Origin: a virus
Strand: one strand, 5' to 3'
IMG/VR virus record: IMGVR_UViG_3300009431_000157
Span: 1 to 20,217 of that record
Length of the DNA stretch: 20,217 nucleotides
Shown: one piece after another, positions 1 through 7,529 of the stretch
Numbering within the stretch: position 1 is the first letter of the stretch
Layout of the letters: every line of letters begins with the position of its first letter
The notes under the pieces: generated by a model
What the model was told of the DNA's origin: nothing
What the model saw: only the letters and a program-made list of their open reading frames with translations
The model's database searches: none
Made by a program: the position numbers and the translations under genes

Positions 1-2
1 TT

Positions 3-902
3 AAAACTTCTTCAGGAGATCAAACCGCAAACCTTAAATCATTGAAGGGTTATAACATTTGGTTGTTAGATGAGGCAGAGGAATTAGTTGATGAAAAGAA
101 GTTTGATGATATTCAATTATCATTTAGACAAAAAGGAAAGCGTAATGTAATCATATTGATATTAAACCCTTCTAATAAGGATCATTGGATATACAAAAAG
201 TTCTTTGAAAGAAAAGGTGTTAAACCTAGTTCTAATTTAATAAAAGACAATGTTTGTTATATCCATACAACGTACTTAGATAACTATCACAATTTAGATC
301 AATCTTTTATTATTGATGTGAAAGGAATCAAAGAGAATAATCCTAAAAAGTATGAACATCAAATATTAGGAGGTTGGATCGATAGGGCAGAAGGCGTTAT
401 TTATGATAATTGGGAGTATGGTAAATTTGAAGAAAGTACGCTTCATGGCTATGGTCTGGATTTTGGTTTTAGCATTGATCCTACTGCACTTGTTGAGGTA
501 AGCATAAGTAAGAAGAAGAAAGTTATTTATGTGAGGTTGCATACTTATAAACTTTCTCTTACAACGGATCAAATAAGCACTGAGTTAAACATCTGCAAGG
601 ATAAGTTAATTGTTGCTGATAGTGCAGAGCCAAGACTAATAAAGGAGCTTAAAAACAAAGGGCATAATATAAAGGCATGTAAAAAGGGTGCAGGTAGTAT
701 TACGGGTGGTATTGATGTAATTAGAAACTATAAGCTTATAGTAGATAGTGAAAGCACTGACATAGGTAAAGAGTTAAATAATTACATTTGGCATGACAAG
801 AAATCAAGTACTCCTATTGATGATTACAATCACGCTTTAGATGCATTGAGGTACATTTGCACGGATTTATTAAATAAGAAAAAAACATATTCATACGCAT
901 AA
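3..902 (+). CDS. Phage terminase large subunit (5'-truncated by window edge)
   Basis: ATP-driven DNA-packaging motor and headful/site nuclease acting at the portal of the prohead. The frame is open from base 3 with no stop, so the N-terminal part (Walker A) lies outside the window; the TTG at 42 is an internal Leu codon, not a start. Visible in the 299-residue remainder: a Walker B-like strand followed by acidic residues (IWLLDEAEE), then the C-terminal RNase H-like nuclease fold with a first acidic strand (GLDFGFSIDPTA), a middle acidic strand (IVADSAEP) and a final acidic helix (DDYNHALDALRY). This arrangement is typical of the Terminase_3/PBSX-type large subunits. Its stop codon overlaps the portal ATG by one base (TAATG), as expected for a packaging operon. 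Confidence 0.93.
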   Translation, partial: KTSSGDQTANLKSLKGYNIWLLDEAEELVDEKKFDDIQLSFRQKGKRNVIILILNPSNKDHWIYKKFFERKGVKPSSNLIKDNVCYIHTTYLDNYHNLDQSFIIDVKGIKENNPKKYEHQILGGWIDRAEGVIYDNWEYGKFEESTLHGYGLDFGFSIDPTALVEVSISKKKKVIYVRLHTYKLSLTTDQISTELNICKDKLIVADSAEPRLIKELKNKGHNIKACKKGAGSITGGIDVIRNYKLIVDSESTDIGKELNNYIWHDKKSSTPIDDYNHALDALRYICTDLLNKKKTYSYA

Positions 903-2230
903 TGAAAATATTTGGTTTTGATATAACAAGACATAAAAAAAAGTCAATAGTACTCCCTGAAAAATCAGACGGAGGTTTAGTATTGAATAATAAACAGGTT
1001 TACACTTGGGTAGATGGTGCATACATTAAGATTCAAGATGTAACAGATTCAAGGCAGTTTATTCGATATGGGTATAATGATTTAGATACTGTTTACGCAC
1101 CGATCAATAAGAAATCAGATGCATTAAACCGTATTAAGTTGGAACTTTGTGATAGAGAAGGCAATAAGATAGAATCACATCCTTTATTAGATCTACTTAA
1201 AAAGCCTAATTCACGTCAAACATGGTCAGATATTATTGACCAATATTGCGGTTATTTCTACATGACGGGTAATTTCTACTTGTATACTGAAAGGTTTGAT
1301 AATACAAGTGAGCCAACTAATTTGTATGTATTTCCTTCTCAATATGTATCAGTGCTTACCGATAACTATTCGGGTGCAATCTATACACCTGAATTAAAGG
1401 GATATGAGCTTGAATTAAATACAACTACTTACCCTGCCTCAGTTGAGGACATGATACATGTTACAGCACCTTCATTATCTTATGAACAGGACGCTGATTT
1501 ATATACGGGAATGTCACCAATGCGACCTTTGTCACGTAAGTTAAGATTGAATAACGGAACACAAACAGCAGCAATTAAGTTACTAGAAAGCGGCGGTTTG
1601 CGCGGCATGTTTACTGCTGATCCTGCAACCGTTAAAGAGGATGCACCTGCAATACCCAAAGAAATGCTGACTAATTTAAAGGATGATTTCAATAGGCAAT
1701 ATCAAGGTATTGAAAACGTTGGAGATGTTATGTTCACTTCTATTCCTCTTAAATGGCAGGCTGTAGGAATGAATCTTGTAGATATGCAGTTGTTTGACAG
1801 TGAAAAGCTAACTCTTACGAGTGTGTGTAATATTGTGAATATTGATCCTTTATTGTTAGGACAAAAGGAAAACAGCTCATACAATAACATGCGTACAGCC
1901 CGTCAAGATCTTTACTTAACATCATGTATACCTTTCTATGAAAAGCTTGTAGAGCACTTAAATAATAAGCTTGTAGCGATGTATCAAGATTTAGTTAGGC
2001 AGGGTGCTTATTTAAAGCTTAATTACTCTGAGATTCCAGAAATCCAACAATACAGAATGGAACAAGCCAAGAGTTTACAGCCATTTAAGACTGAATATAC
2101 TACTAATGAGATTAGAGAGAAGTTGACCGGTGATGGTGCTTTAGATGACGAATTAGCAGATTTACCGATATACGAAAGAGATAACATTCTAGGTCGTTCA
2201 CTTGTAAATATTCCTTTTGAAGATGAATAA
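902..2230 (+). CDS. Phage portal protein (HK97-type)
   Basis: Dodecameric ring at one capsid vertex through which DNA enters and to which the tail connector docks. The 442-residue length fits the HK97-like portal family (about 400-450). The position directly after the terminase, the motif region SDIIDQYCGYFYMTGNFYLY near residues 110-130, the segment VTAPSLSYEQDADLYTGMSP, and NIDPLLLGQ followed by YNNMRTARQDLY (portal clip/stem region) are characteristic of the family. Start ATG overlaps the terminase stop. The C-terminal tail is acidic and overlaps the next gene by 8 bases. No anomalies seen. Confidence 0.92.
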   Translation: MKIFGFDITRHKKKSIVLPEKSDGGLVLNNKQVYTWVDGAYIKIQDVTDSRQFIRYGYNDLDTVYAPINKKSDALNRIKLELCDREGNKIESHPLLDLLKKPNSRQTWSDIIDQYCGYFYMTGNFYLYTERFDNTSEPTNLYVFPSQYVSVLTDNYSGAIYTPELKGYELELNTTTYPASVEDMIHVTAPSLSYEQDADLYTGMSPMRPLSRKLRLNNGTQTAAIKLLESGGLRGMFTADPATVKEDAPAIPKEMLTNLKDDFNRQYQGIENVGDVMFTSIPLKWQAVGMNLVDMQLFDSEKLTLTSVCNIVNIDPLLLGQKENSSYNNMRTARQDLYLTSCIPFYEKLVEHLNNKLVAMYQDLVRQGAYLKLNYSEIPEIQQYRMEQAKSLQPFKTEYTTNEIREKLTGDGALDDELADLPIYERDNILGRSLVNIPFEDE

Positions 2231-2936
2231 AAAGTACGAACGCATAAGAATGCAGAAGGAACGTAAGTTCACAAAAGCTTTGCAACGTACAATGATGAAG
2301 GCATTGCAGCCTGTATTAGAGGATAATACAATGAATCCTGATTTGTACGATTATGAGTTAGTCACTAAGCAAATGACAGATTTATATTATGATACTTCAA
2401 AGCGTTTTTTCACTGATACTTACAAGGAACTAGAGGTTAAAAAGAATCTGTTAGATGACATTGCAAGTACTTATGCTGAAAGAATAGAGAATTGGCTTTT
2501 GACATACGGAGCTAATAAGGTTCAATCTGTTAACAAGACAATAAAGCAGAAGTTAAGCAATATCATAAACGATAATTTCCAAAAGGGAACAAGTTTTAGT
2601 GATATGGCCAAGGAAATTACGAGCCAATTTAGGACCTTTTCAAGAAGTAGAGCTTTAACTATTGCACGTACCGAAACAACTGCTAGTGCAGGGCGTGGAG
2701 CATGGGAAGGTGCTCAAGTTGTAAGTGGTTCAGTATTGAAAAATTGGATTGTTAATCTTGACGGAAAAGAAAGGCAAACACATAGATTGGCAGGGTCGCA
2801 ATATAAGGAAGGTATACCCCTAAACGATCCTTTTATTATAGGTGGAGATACAATGATGAGTCCAGGAACAGGAAACAAACCTGAAGAAAATTGTAATTGC
2901 AGGTGTCAAATGGGGTTTGTAAGAATAGGGGATTGA
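2223..2936 (+). CDS. Phage head morphogenesis protein (MuF / SPP1 gp7-like)
   Basis: Minor capsid protein packaged with the head, usually bound to the portal. The 237-residue product has a basic N-terminus and an N-terminal helical half, then the MuF signature in the C-terminal half: RALTIARTETTASAGRGAWE, followed by a K-W segment, LDGKERQTHRLAG, and an end with GGDTMMSPGTGN then NCNCRCQMGF, where the Cys-rich NCRC motif and the TH.LAG histidine are family hallmarks. I chose the ATG at 2223; an in-frame TTG at 2217 would add two residues. The gene overlaps the portal stop by 8 bases. Followed by a 58-nt AT-rich gap with no convincing signal. Confidence 0.88.
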   Translation: MNKKYERIRMQKERKFTKALQRTMMKALQPVLEDNTMNPDLYDYELVTKQMTDLYYDTSKRFFTDTYKELEVKKNLLDDIASTYAERIENWLLTYGANKVQSVNKTIKQKLSNIINDNFQKGTSFSDMAKEITSQFRTFSRSRALTIARTETTASAGRGAWEGAQVVSGSVLKNWIVNLDGKERQTHRLAGSQYKEGIPLNDPFIIGGDTMMSPGTGNKPEENCNCRCQMGFVRIGD

Positions 2937-2994
2937 TAAAGAATATTTATAGTAAATAAAAAAGTATAAACAAAATTTATTAAATTGCAGTATT

Positions 2995-3672
2995 ATGATT
3001 GAAATTTGTAAAAATACAGCATTAAGAGTTGCAGATATAGACGAAAACGAAGGCATTGTAAAGGTTTATTTTGCCTCTTTTGATAACGTAGATTTGCAAA
3101 AAGATGTGATTCAAAAAGGTGCATTCACTAAAACCATTAAGGAGAGAGTGCCAAAAAACATGATCAAGTACGTTTGGAATCATGATATGAGTAAGCCAAT
3201 GGGACTTATCAAAGAAATGGGCGAAGATTCACACGGCCTTTGGTCAGTTAACCAATTGTCTAAATCAACATTTGGCCAAGATAAGTTAATTGAATATCGT
3301 GAGGGGGTTATTGACCAACATTCATTTCAAGGTTATGCAGTTAAGCAGAAAAGCCAATTAAGGAAAGATGAAACTGTAAACGTACTAACTGAAATCATGA
3401 TGTTTGAAGGAAGTGGGGTTATGCTTGGAGCTAACCCACAAACACCAACAATATCAGTTAAATCATATCAATCATATAAGATGCATTTAGAGAAGTTGAA
3501 CCAACTTATAAAGAATGGTGATTTCTCGGATGAATATTTAAAGAATTTAGAAAAGCAGATAGGAGAAGTTACAGCAAGTATTCGAGCCGTTTCTAACACT
3601 CATGAACCACAAGAAAGTAATGAAATCTCTATCGAAGAAATACAGAGTATATTTAAAAATAAATTATCATGA
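2995..3672 (+). CDS. Prohead maturation protease (HK97 gp4-like, peptidase S78/U35)
   Basis: Serine protease that cleaves the capsid delta domain and itself during prohead maturation. The 225-residue protein has the family pattern: an N-terminal strand region with D-rich loop (FDNVDLQKDVIQKGAF), the catalytic His in YVWNHD (H63), and the catalytic Ser in GVIDQHSFQGYAV (S110), followed by the E-rich strand around residues 133-138 and LGANPQTP. The C-terminal third (about 160-225) is helical and charged and could act as a scaffold-like tail. Starts with ATG; its TGA stop overlaps the capsid-gene ATG (ATGA), consistent with translational coupling. Confidence 0.9.
   Translation: MIEICKNTALRVADIDENEGIVKVYFASFDNVDLQKDVIQKGAFTKTIKERVPKNMIKYVWNHDMSKPMGLIKEMGEDSHGLWSVNQLSKSTFGQDKLIEYREGVIDQHSFQGYAVKQKSQLRKDETVNVLTEIMMFEGSGVMLGANPQTPTISVKSYQSYKMHLEKLNQLIKNGDFSDEYLKNLEKQIGEVTASIRAVSNTHEPQESNEISIEEIQSIFKNKLS
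3655..3671 (+). repeat. Leader copy 1 (17-bp exact repeat at major capsid start)
   Basis: The sequence aaaaataaattatcatg ends in the start codon of the major capsid gene. The identical 17 bases occur at 6662-6678 ending in the start codon of the major tail gene. It has no Shine-Dalgarno core; in Bacteroidota A/T-rich unstructured leaders are known to drive initiation, so this is probably a strong translation-initiation region (inference). Confidence 0.6.
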
Positions 3673-4850
3673 GTGAAGTAAAAGAGTTCATTGAAAAATC
3701 TTTGGATACGCTTAAAGCTAATATTGAAGCGGATAAACAAGATCTTTCAAAAAGTGTTGAAGAGTTAAGACTAACGAACACTGAGGAAATTGAAAAGCTT
3801 TCAAAAGGCTTTAAGAAGCAAGAGGAGACAATCGTTTCATTGCAGAATCAATTGAAGCAAACCAATTCGGGCAATGTATCAGAGTTGGCTAAATCAATTT
3901 TAGATTTTGGGAAAAAGCATGAAGGAGTTGCAAAAGCATTCTTGGCAGGGGAGAAAATGCAAGTGCTTTCAAAGGTTATTACTATCGGTAGTAACTTTAC
4001 TGGACAAGTAACACGCTTTGACCAACGTCCTGGTATTGCACCGATTCTTTCACGTAGTGTTAGATTACGTAATGTATTGAGAAATACAGTAGCAACTTCT
4101 AACATTTACAACTTTAGAAAGCATACATCTAGTACGGGTGCTGTTGCTCCTGTTTTAGAAGCTACTACAAAGTCTATTCGTGAATATAACCTTGCTAACG
4201 TTGAAGTACCAGTAATTAAAATTGCAGGTTATTCAGATGTTTCAATGGAGGCATTAGATGACACTGATGACTTCGAAGCTTTCTTAACTTCTAAATTGAG
4301 AGATGACTATTTGGACACTGAAGATACTCAAATCTTATACGGTTCGGGTGTTGCTCCAAACATGGAGGGATTGAATATCACTTCATTAAAGGCGGCTGAT
4401 ATTACGTCATTTGACCCAGTTACAGCTCCTCAAAAATGGGATGCAATTATCGCTTCAAGATCAGTGTTAACAGGTAGAGAGTATGAGCCAAGTGTAGTAC
4501 TTTTGAACCCAGCTGAATATGAGTCTATGACTGTTACTAAAGGTACAGATGCTCACTACATTGCTAATGAATTGGTGTTTACGGGTGCTACAGCGATGGT
4601 GAGAGGCATGACTATTATTAAAACTACTGCTGTAAATGCAGGTGAGTTTTTCGTAATGGATGCAAGAGCTGCGGAATTAGCAATTCGTAAGAGTGTTACT
4701 GTTGATCGTTCAGATGAAAATGGTACAAACTTTATTGATAACATCTATACATTCCGTATTGAAGGGCGTGCAGCGTTAGCGAAAATCTACCCTGACATGG
4801 TTTTCTCTGATACATTTGCGAATGTTATTACTGCTATCACAACACCTTAA
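3669..4850 (+). CDS. Major capsid protein (HK97 fold)
   Basis: Main shell subunit. 393 residues: residues 1 to about 68 form a charged coiled-coil delta domain expected to scaffold assembly and be cleaved by the upstream protease; the remainder is HK97-fold sequence with the recognisable E-loop/spine region (VLRNTVATSNIYNFRKHTSS), the VEVPVIKIAGYSDVSMEALDD stretch split over residues about 178-197, the P-domain (LRDDYLDTEDTQILYGSG) and the A-domain end (FVMDARAAELAIRKSVTVD). ATG start overlaps the protease stop. The 17 bases ending in the ATG are identical to those of the major tail gene at 6662-6678. A hairpin terminator follows 15 nt after the stop. Confidence 0.93.
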   Translation: MSEVKEFIEKSLDTLKANIEADKQDLSKSVEELRLTNTEEIEKLSKGFKKQEETIVSLQNQLKQTNSGNVSELAKSILDFGKKHEGVAKAFLAGEKMQVLSKVITIGSNFTGQVTRFDQRPGIAPILSRSVRLRNVLRNTVATSNIYNFRKHTSSTGAVAPVLEATTKSIREYNLANVEVPVIKIAGYSDVSMEALDDTDDFEAFLTSKLRDDYLDTEDTQILYGSGVAPNMEGLNITSLKAADITSFDPVTAPQKWDAIIASRSVLTGREYEPSVVLLNPAEYESMTVTKGTDAHYIANELVFTGATAMVRGMTIIKTTAVNAGEFFVMDARAAELAIRKSVTVDRSDENGTNFIDNIYTFRIEGRAALAKIYPDMVFSDTFANVITAITTP

Positions 4851-4865
4851 TAAATTAAAAATCAT

Positions 4866-4894
4866 GGGAGGTAGTTAAATTCTATCTCCCTTTT
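4866..4894 (+). terminator. Rho-independent terminator after major capsid gene
   Basis: Stem GGGAGGTAG (4866-4874) pairs with CTATCTCCC (4882-4890) over 9 bp with one G-U wobble, 7-nt loop, followed by TTTT. Position 15 nt after the capsid stop suggests partial termination that sets the capsid to downstream-gene ratio. Confidence 0.75.
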
Positions 4895-4907
4895 AAATAA
4901 AAACAAT

Positions 4908-5093
4908 ATGAACGTTAAAGTATTAGTATCCTTTTCGGATCTTCGATTGAATGGAGGCAAGACATTGAAAGTAGGGCAGGTAATTCCTGTTCAATTATCG
5001 AACATTGAAACAAAAGCAAAAACAGAAGAGGCGATTGCTTCACTTGTTAAAGCTGGATTGTTAGAAGTTGTAAAAGACACAAAGAAAAAATAA
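4908..5093 (+). CDS. Small conserved-position head-module protein, function unknown
   Basis: 61-residue protein with ATG start, between the capsid gene's terminator and the connector gene; its TAA is directly followed by the connector ATG. The sequence is alternating hydrophobic/polar with a mixed beta start (VKVLVSFSDLRLNGGKTLKV), a middle Gln/Leu segment and a C-terminal helix rich in Lys (SLVKAGLLEVVKDTKKK). I do not recognise a domain. Short proteins of this kind are often found between capsid and connector genes in siphoviruses, where some are decoration or connector-accessory factors, but nothing here identifies one of these roles. Confidence 0.7.
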   Translation: MNVKVLVSFSDLRLNGGKTLKVGQVIPVQLSNIETKAKTEEAIASLVKAGLLEVVKDTKKK

Positions 5094-5639
5094 ATGCGTT
5101 ATCCAATTCGACAGCCATATAGATACAAATCATGCCTTGTAGGTGTTGAGAAAATAAGAGTTAGTGACTTAGAAACTATCTTACCTATTTCGGCTATAAA
5201 AGAGTATATGGCTGTTGATGACGATAACAATGCTGTAGATTCTTTGATCACTTCATTACGTGCAAGTGCATTTGATGATGTAGAGAAATATTTACAAAGG
5301 ACATTAGGAGAGAATAACATGATTGTTAATTACTCTTCTATTTCCGAGTCCGAACTATTACCGTTTGCTTATGCTGATGCAATTAATTCAATTGAGGTTG
5401 ACGGTGACGCTTTGGATGTATCTCTTTACGACATATTTAGTGGACGTATTCAGTTTAGCAATAACTTAGGCTATCAAGGTAACATTACAATATCATACAA
5501 TGCAAAAGGGCAGATAAGCGAGAATGTATTAACCGTTATTAAGCGTTTAATTTGGATTGATTACGACAATCAAGAGTCCGAAGAAAAACACAAGATAATG
5601 AAGATGTTAAGGGCTGATAAAATACGAGGTTGGATATGA
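5094..5639 (+). CDS. Head-tail connector protein (HK97 gp6-like)
   Basis: Adaptor ring that docks under the portal. 181 residues; residues about 20-75 match the family start, a helix-rich segment (AIKEYMAVDDDNNAVDSLIT, then ASAFDDVEKYLQRTLG), followed by a beta-rich middle and a closing helix (NVLTVIKRLIWIDYDN). The pattern of a short aligned helix pair followed by sheet, and the position between capsid and head-closure genes, support the Phage_connect/gp6-like assignment. Starts directly after the preceding stop and overlaps the following gene by ATGA. The N-terminal 20 residues are basic and Tyr/Arg-rich. Confidence 0.8.
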   Translation: MRYPIRQPYRYKSCLVGVEKIRVSDLETILPISAIKEYMAVDDDNNAVDSLITSLRASAFDDVEKYLQRTLGENNMIVNYSSISESELLPFAYADAINSIEVDGDALDVSLYDIFSGRIQFSNNLGYQGNITISYNAKGQISENVLTVIKRLIWIDYDNQESEEKHKIMKMLRADKIRGWI

Positions 5640-5956
5640 TGTTCAGAGACAAAGTAAATATTTACCGTTATACAACTACATCAGATGGTGCAGGAGGTGT
5701 TATTGAATCAAAGACATTGTATAGAGGCGATACATGGGCAAATGTAAGTGAAACGCTTTCTAGTGTACAATTGGAAAATGGAGAATGGATCAAGGCAAGA
5801 GCTTTTGAGTGTCGTTTGCGATATAGAGAGGATCTTCCAATCGCTACGAATGACGTATTAGAGTTTAAGGGTTTAAACATGGTTGTAAAATCTGCTACTT
5901 TGTACAATAAGGATAGAAATAGATTTCAACTGTTAACATTTCGTAGTAATGAGTAG
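5636..5956 (+). CDS. Head closure / head-tail joining protein
   Basis: About 106 residues, all-beta by appearance, matching the phage head-tail joining family (SPP1 gp16 / HK97 gp7-like): early FRDKVNIYRYTTTSDGAGGV, then GDTWANVSE and the ending NKDRNRFQLLTFRSNE, where short proteins of this family typically have a GG..E....W motif and a closing strand with R..QL. I take ATG 5636 as start since it overlaps the preceding stop (ATGA); ATG 5639 is an equal alternative and TTG 5630 is less likely. It overlaps the following gene by 8 bases. Confidence 0.78.
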   Translation: MMFRDKVNIYRYTTTSDGAGGVIESKTLYRGDTWANVSETLSSVQLENGEWIKARAFECRLRYREDLPIATNDVLEFKGLNMVVKSATLYNKDRNRFQLLTFRSNE

Positions 5957-6281
5957 TTTTAAAGTTAATTTCGATTTCAAAGATATTGAAAAGAATGTTT
6001 TAAAGAAAGTAGGCAAGGAGTTAATTACAACTGCTTTGTTAATTTCTACTGAAGCAAAAAGAACTGTGGCTTTTAAAACTGGATTCCTTCAAACATCAAT
6101 AGGAGTTGATCAAAGATCAGAAGAAGTCGCGGTTCAAGCTTTAGCTAATTACGCTAGTTTTGTAGAATTCGGAACAACCAAACAGAGAGCACAGCCTTTT
6201 TTATACCCTGCCTACAAGAAAGAAACAAAAGGATTACTCAAAAGAATAACCAAGATAGTAGAAGATGAAGCTTCCAAGTAG
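5949..6281 (+). CDS. HK97 gp10-like neck / tail-completion protein
   Basis: 110 residues matching the HK97_gp10 family: an N-terminal strand (FKVNFDFKDIEK), a long helix with alanine-rich EAKRTVAFKTGFLQTSI, the segment YASFVEFGTTKQRAQPFLYP, which carries the family's VEFGT...QPFL signature, and a terminal helix. Such proteins sit at the head-tail interface and are needed for joining. ATG start; the gene overlaps both neighbours (8 bases upstream, 17 downstream), in line with the tight morphogenesis operon. Confidence 0.88.
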   Translation: MSSFKVNFDFKDIEKNVLKKVGKELITTALLISTEAKRTVAFKTGFLQTSIGVDQRSEEVAVQALANYASFVEFGTTKQRAQPFLYPAYKKETKGLLKRITKIVEDEASK

Positions 6282-6669
6282 TGACATAAGACAAGCGGTT
6301 TATAATAGCCTTCTAGTTTTGGGTTTACCGGTCAATTCGGGTACTCAACAACTATGGGATACGCCATGTTATTATATTGGTAATATTATTTCACTACAAG
6401 AGGATTGTAAAACTATTTTTGGTAGTGATAACGATATTATAGTAGAATCAGTAATTGATTTTGACGGAACTAACGGATCTTGGCAGGATGTAGACAATAA
6501 TGCTTCTGATGCTTGTGAACAGCTAACAACACAGCCTTTAAGCTTGAACGATAACTACAGTATTATTGTTAGATTAATCAATTCTAATCAATTAGAGGAA
6601 GATTTATCAAACGGTAAACTTAGGTACAGAAGAATAATGAATTTTAGAATATTGTTGCAACAAAAATAA
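6265..6669 (+). CDS. Tail terminator / tail completion protein (DUF3168-like)
   Basis: 134 residues, in the gene order slot (after the gp10-like gene, before the tube gene) of the ring protein that stops tail-tube polymerisation and joins the head. Visible features: an N-terminal helix (DIRQAVYNSLLVLGLPV), then PCYYIGNII, a D-rich strand (VIDFDGTNGSW) and a last strand (YRRIMNFRILLQQ). The pattern and size fit the lambda gpU / DUF3168 type; sequence similarity alone is weak, so the position is the main evidence. ATG start inside the end of the preceding gene. Confidence 0.7.
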   Translation: MKLPSSDIRQAVYNSLLVLGLPVNSGTQQLWDTPCYYIGNIISLQEDCKTIFGSDNDIIVESVIDFDGTNGSWQDVDNNASDACEQLTTQPLSLNDNYSIIVRLINSNQLEEDLSNGKLRYRRIMNFRILLQQK

Positions 6670-6678
6670 ATTATCATG
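6662..6678 (+). repeat. Leader copy 2 (17-bp exact repeat at major tail start)
   Basis: The sequence aaaaataaattatcatg ending in the start codon of the major tail gene is identical to 3655-3671 at the major capsid start. See that entry. Confidence 0.6.
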
Positions 6679-7107
6679 GCAGAAGTAAAAACACAAGGCG
6701 ATTTAATATTTCTTGAGCTTTCTGAGGATGGCACAACGTTTATTAAGTTTGGATGTGCCACAAGTAACGGATTTGAAAGAACATCTACTACATCAGACTC
6801 ATCATGTAAAGAAGATGGAGTGTATAATGATCCAGAAGTCATTAAAATTGGTGCGACTCTTACAATGGAAGGGTTGTTATTAATTGACGACACAACATTT
6901 GTTTGGAATAATCACCAATTAGATGATTGGATGCAAGCAAGAGCGATTCTTGATTTTAAATATGGCAAAGACGGTACAGGGGAAATAAACTATACTGGTA
7001 AATGTCAGATTAGTGATCTTGCAGATACAGCACCCAATGAAGAGACAGCTTCATGGACATGTACATTGAATGTTAAAAAGGGGTGGACAAAAACACCTAA
7101 TCCTTAA
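6676..7107 (+). CDS. Major tail (tube) protein
   Basis: 143 residues, the hexamer-forming tube subunit through which DNA passes. The protein is beta-rich with the TP901-1/phi13-type tail protein pattern: a Gly/Leu start (GDLIFLELSEDG), then GATLTMEGLLLIDDTTF (central strand pair), WMQARAILDFKYGK, and the ending ETASWTCTLNVKKG, where the last strand closes the sandwich. The same GATLTMEGLLL-like motif recurs in two downstream tail genes (11139-11558 and the start of 11562-13790). The position, size and shared leader with the capsid gene support high expression. A hairpin terminator follows. Confidence 0.85.
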   Translation: MAEVKTQGDLIFLELSEDGTTFIKFGCATSNGFERTSTTSDSSCKEDGVYNDPEVIKIGATLTMEGLLLIDDTTFVWNNHQLDDWMQARAILDFKYGKDGTGEINYTGKCQISDLADTAPNEETASWTCTLNVKKGWTKTPNP

Positions 7108-7113
7108 ACAATA

Positions 7114-7142
7114 TAGGGTAAGTACTGCCCTACTCAATTTTT
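7114..7142 (+). terminator. Hairpin terminator after major tail gene
   Basis: TAGGGTA (7114-7120) pairs with TGCCCTA (7126-7132), 7 bp including one wobble, 5-nt loop, then a T-run at 7138-7142 after a short spacer. It lies 6 nt after the tail-tube stop. Weaker than the 15101-15127 terminator, so read-through is likely. Confidence 0.55.
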
Positions 7143-7146
7143 ATAA

Positions 7147-7186
7147 TTGAAATCTAATCCCTATTTCGTATATTTACGTTATAGGG
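7147..7186 (+). promoter_or_regulatory. Candidate promoter inside a 28-bp inverted repeat
   Basis: TTG (7147-7149), 19 nt, then TATATTTA (7169-7176), one base off the Bacteroidota TAnnTTTG -7 element. The -7 element lies in an interrupted palindrome: CCCTAT (7159-7164) pairs with ATAGGG (7181-7186) and CGTA (7167-7170) with TACG (7175-7178), with two mismatched bases between. It may be a promoter with an operator, or an RNA hairpin followed by TATTTTTA; both readings suit a spot before the chaperone gene. Confidence 0.4.
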
Positions 7187-7223
7187 TATTTTTATATTAT
7201 TTAAAATTTAATAGATTTCATTT

Positions 7224-7529
7224 ATGAGAAAAATAACATTTGAAATTGCGGGGAAAGAGTTTTATAACACTGCAAAACACATTGAACGTGCAAGGTTAAA
7301 AGTAAATGATGAATTGAAAATTGAGGAAGAAGGATTTTACAAGACTGGTGAACTTTGGGCGTTTCATCTTCTAAAAGAGCAAATCACTTTTGAGGAGTTT
7401 GAAGAGTGGATGTTTACATTAAATAATGAAGAGTATAGCAACCTTACAACATTTGCATCAAGAATGCAGAACGAGTTGGGAAAGCTCATAACTCATTATA
7501 TGCAACCGCAATTAAAACAGGGCGAATAA
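7224..7529 (+). CDS. Tail assembly chaperone, G-like zero-frame product
   Basis: 101-residue helical, acidic protein just upstream of the tape measure gene, the position of the lambda gpG chaperone that coats the tape measure during tail assembly. It begins with a beta hairpin (RKITFEIAGKEFYNTAKH) and continues with charged helices. At codons 86-87 the frame passes through GGGAAAG, and its own stop (TAA at 7527-7529) follows 14 codons later, so most ribosomes would make this 101-residue form, and a minority the longer fusion described at 7484-7882. ATG start with a candidate promoter about 50 nt upstream. Confidence 0.8.
   Translation: MRKITFEIAGKEFYNTAKHIERARLKVNDELKIEEEGFYKTGELWAFHLLKEQITFEEFEEWMFTLNNEEYSNLTTFASRMQNELGKLITHYMQPQLKQGE
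7478..7484 (+). other. Programmed -1 ribosomal frameshift site (GGGAAAG)
   Basis: Zero-frame codons G|GGA|AAG form a perfect X XXY YYZ heptamer and are the same heptamer used in the lambda G-T frameshift. The -1 frame is open from 7439 to 7882 across it. A 12-bp stem begins four bases downstream (next entry). Confidence 0.85.

Noticed and set aside
2974-2988. AT-only palindrome (AATTTA-T-TAAATT) in the gap before the protease gene
   Set aside because: Expected by chance in this composition; no promoter or terminator features nearby.
4863-4880. ATG at 4864 after a leader resembling the 17-bp repeat
   Set aside because: Frame stops after four codons (ATG GGA GGT AGT TAA) and the bases form the left arm of the terminator.
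6652-6663. Palindrome TTGTTGCAACAA resembling half-sites of the regulator palindrome
   Set aside because: Lies inside the coding end of the tail terminator gene (codes LLQQ). GTTGCA/TGCAAC hexamers are frequent in the window, and spacing differs from GTTGCA-N6-TGCAAC.
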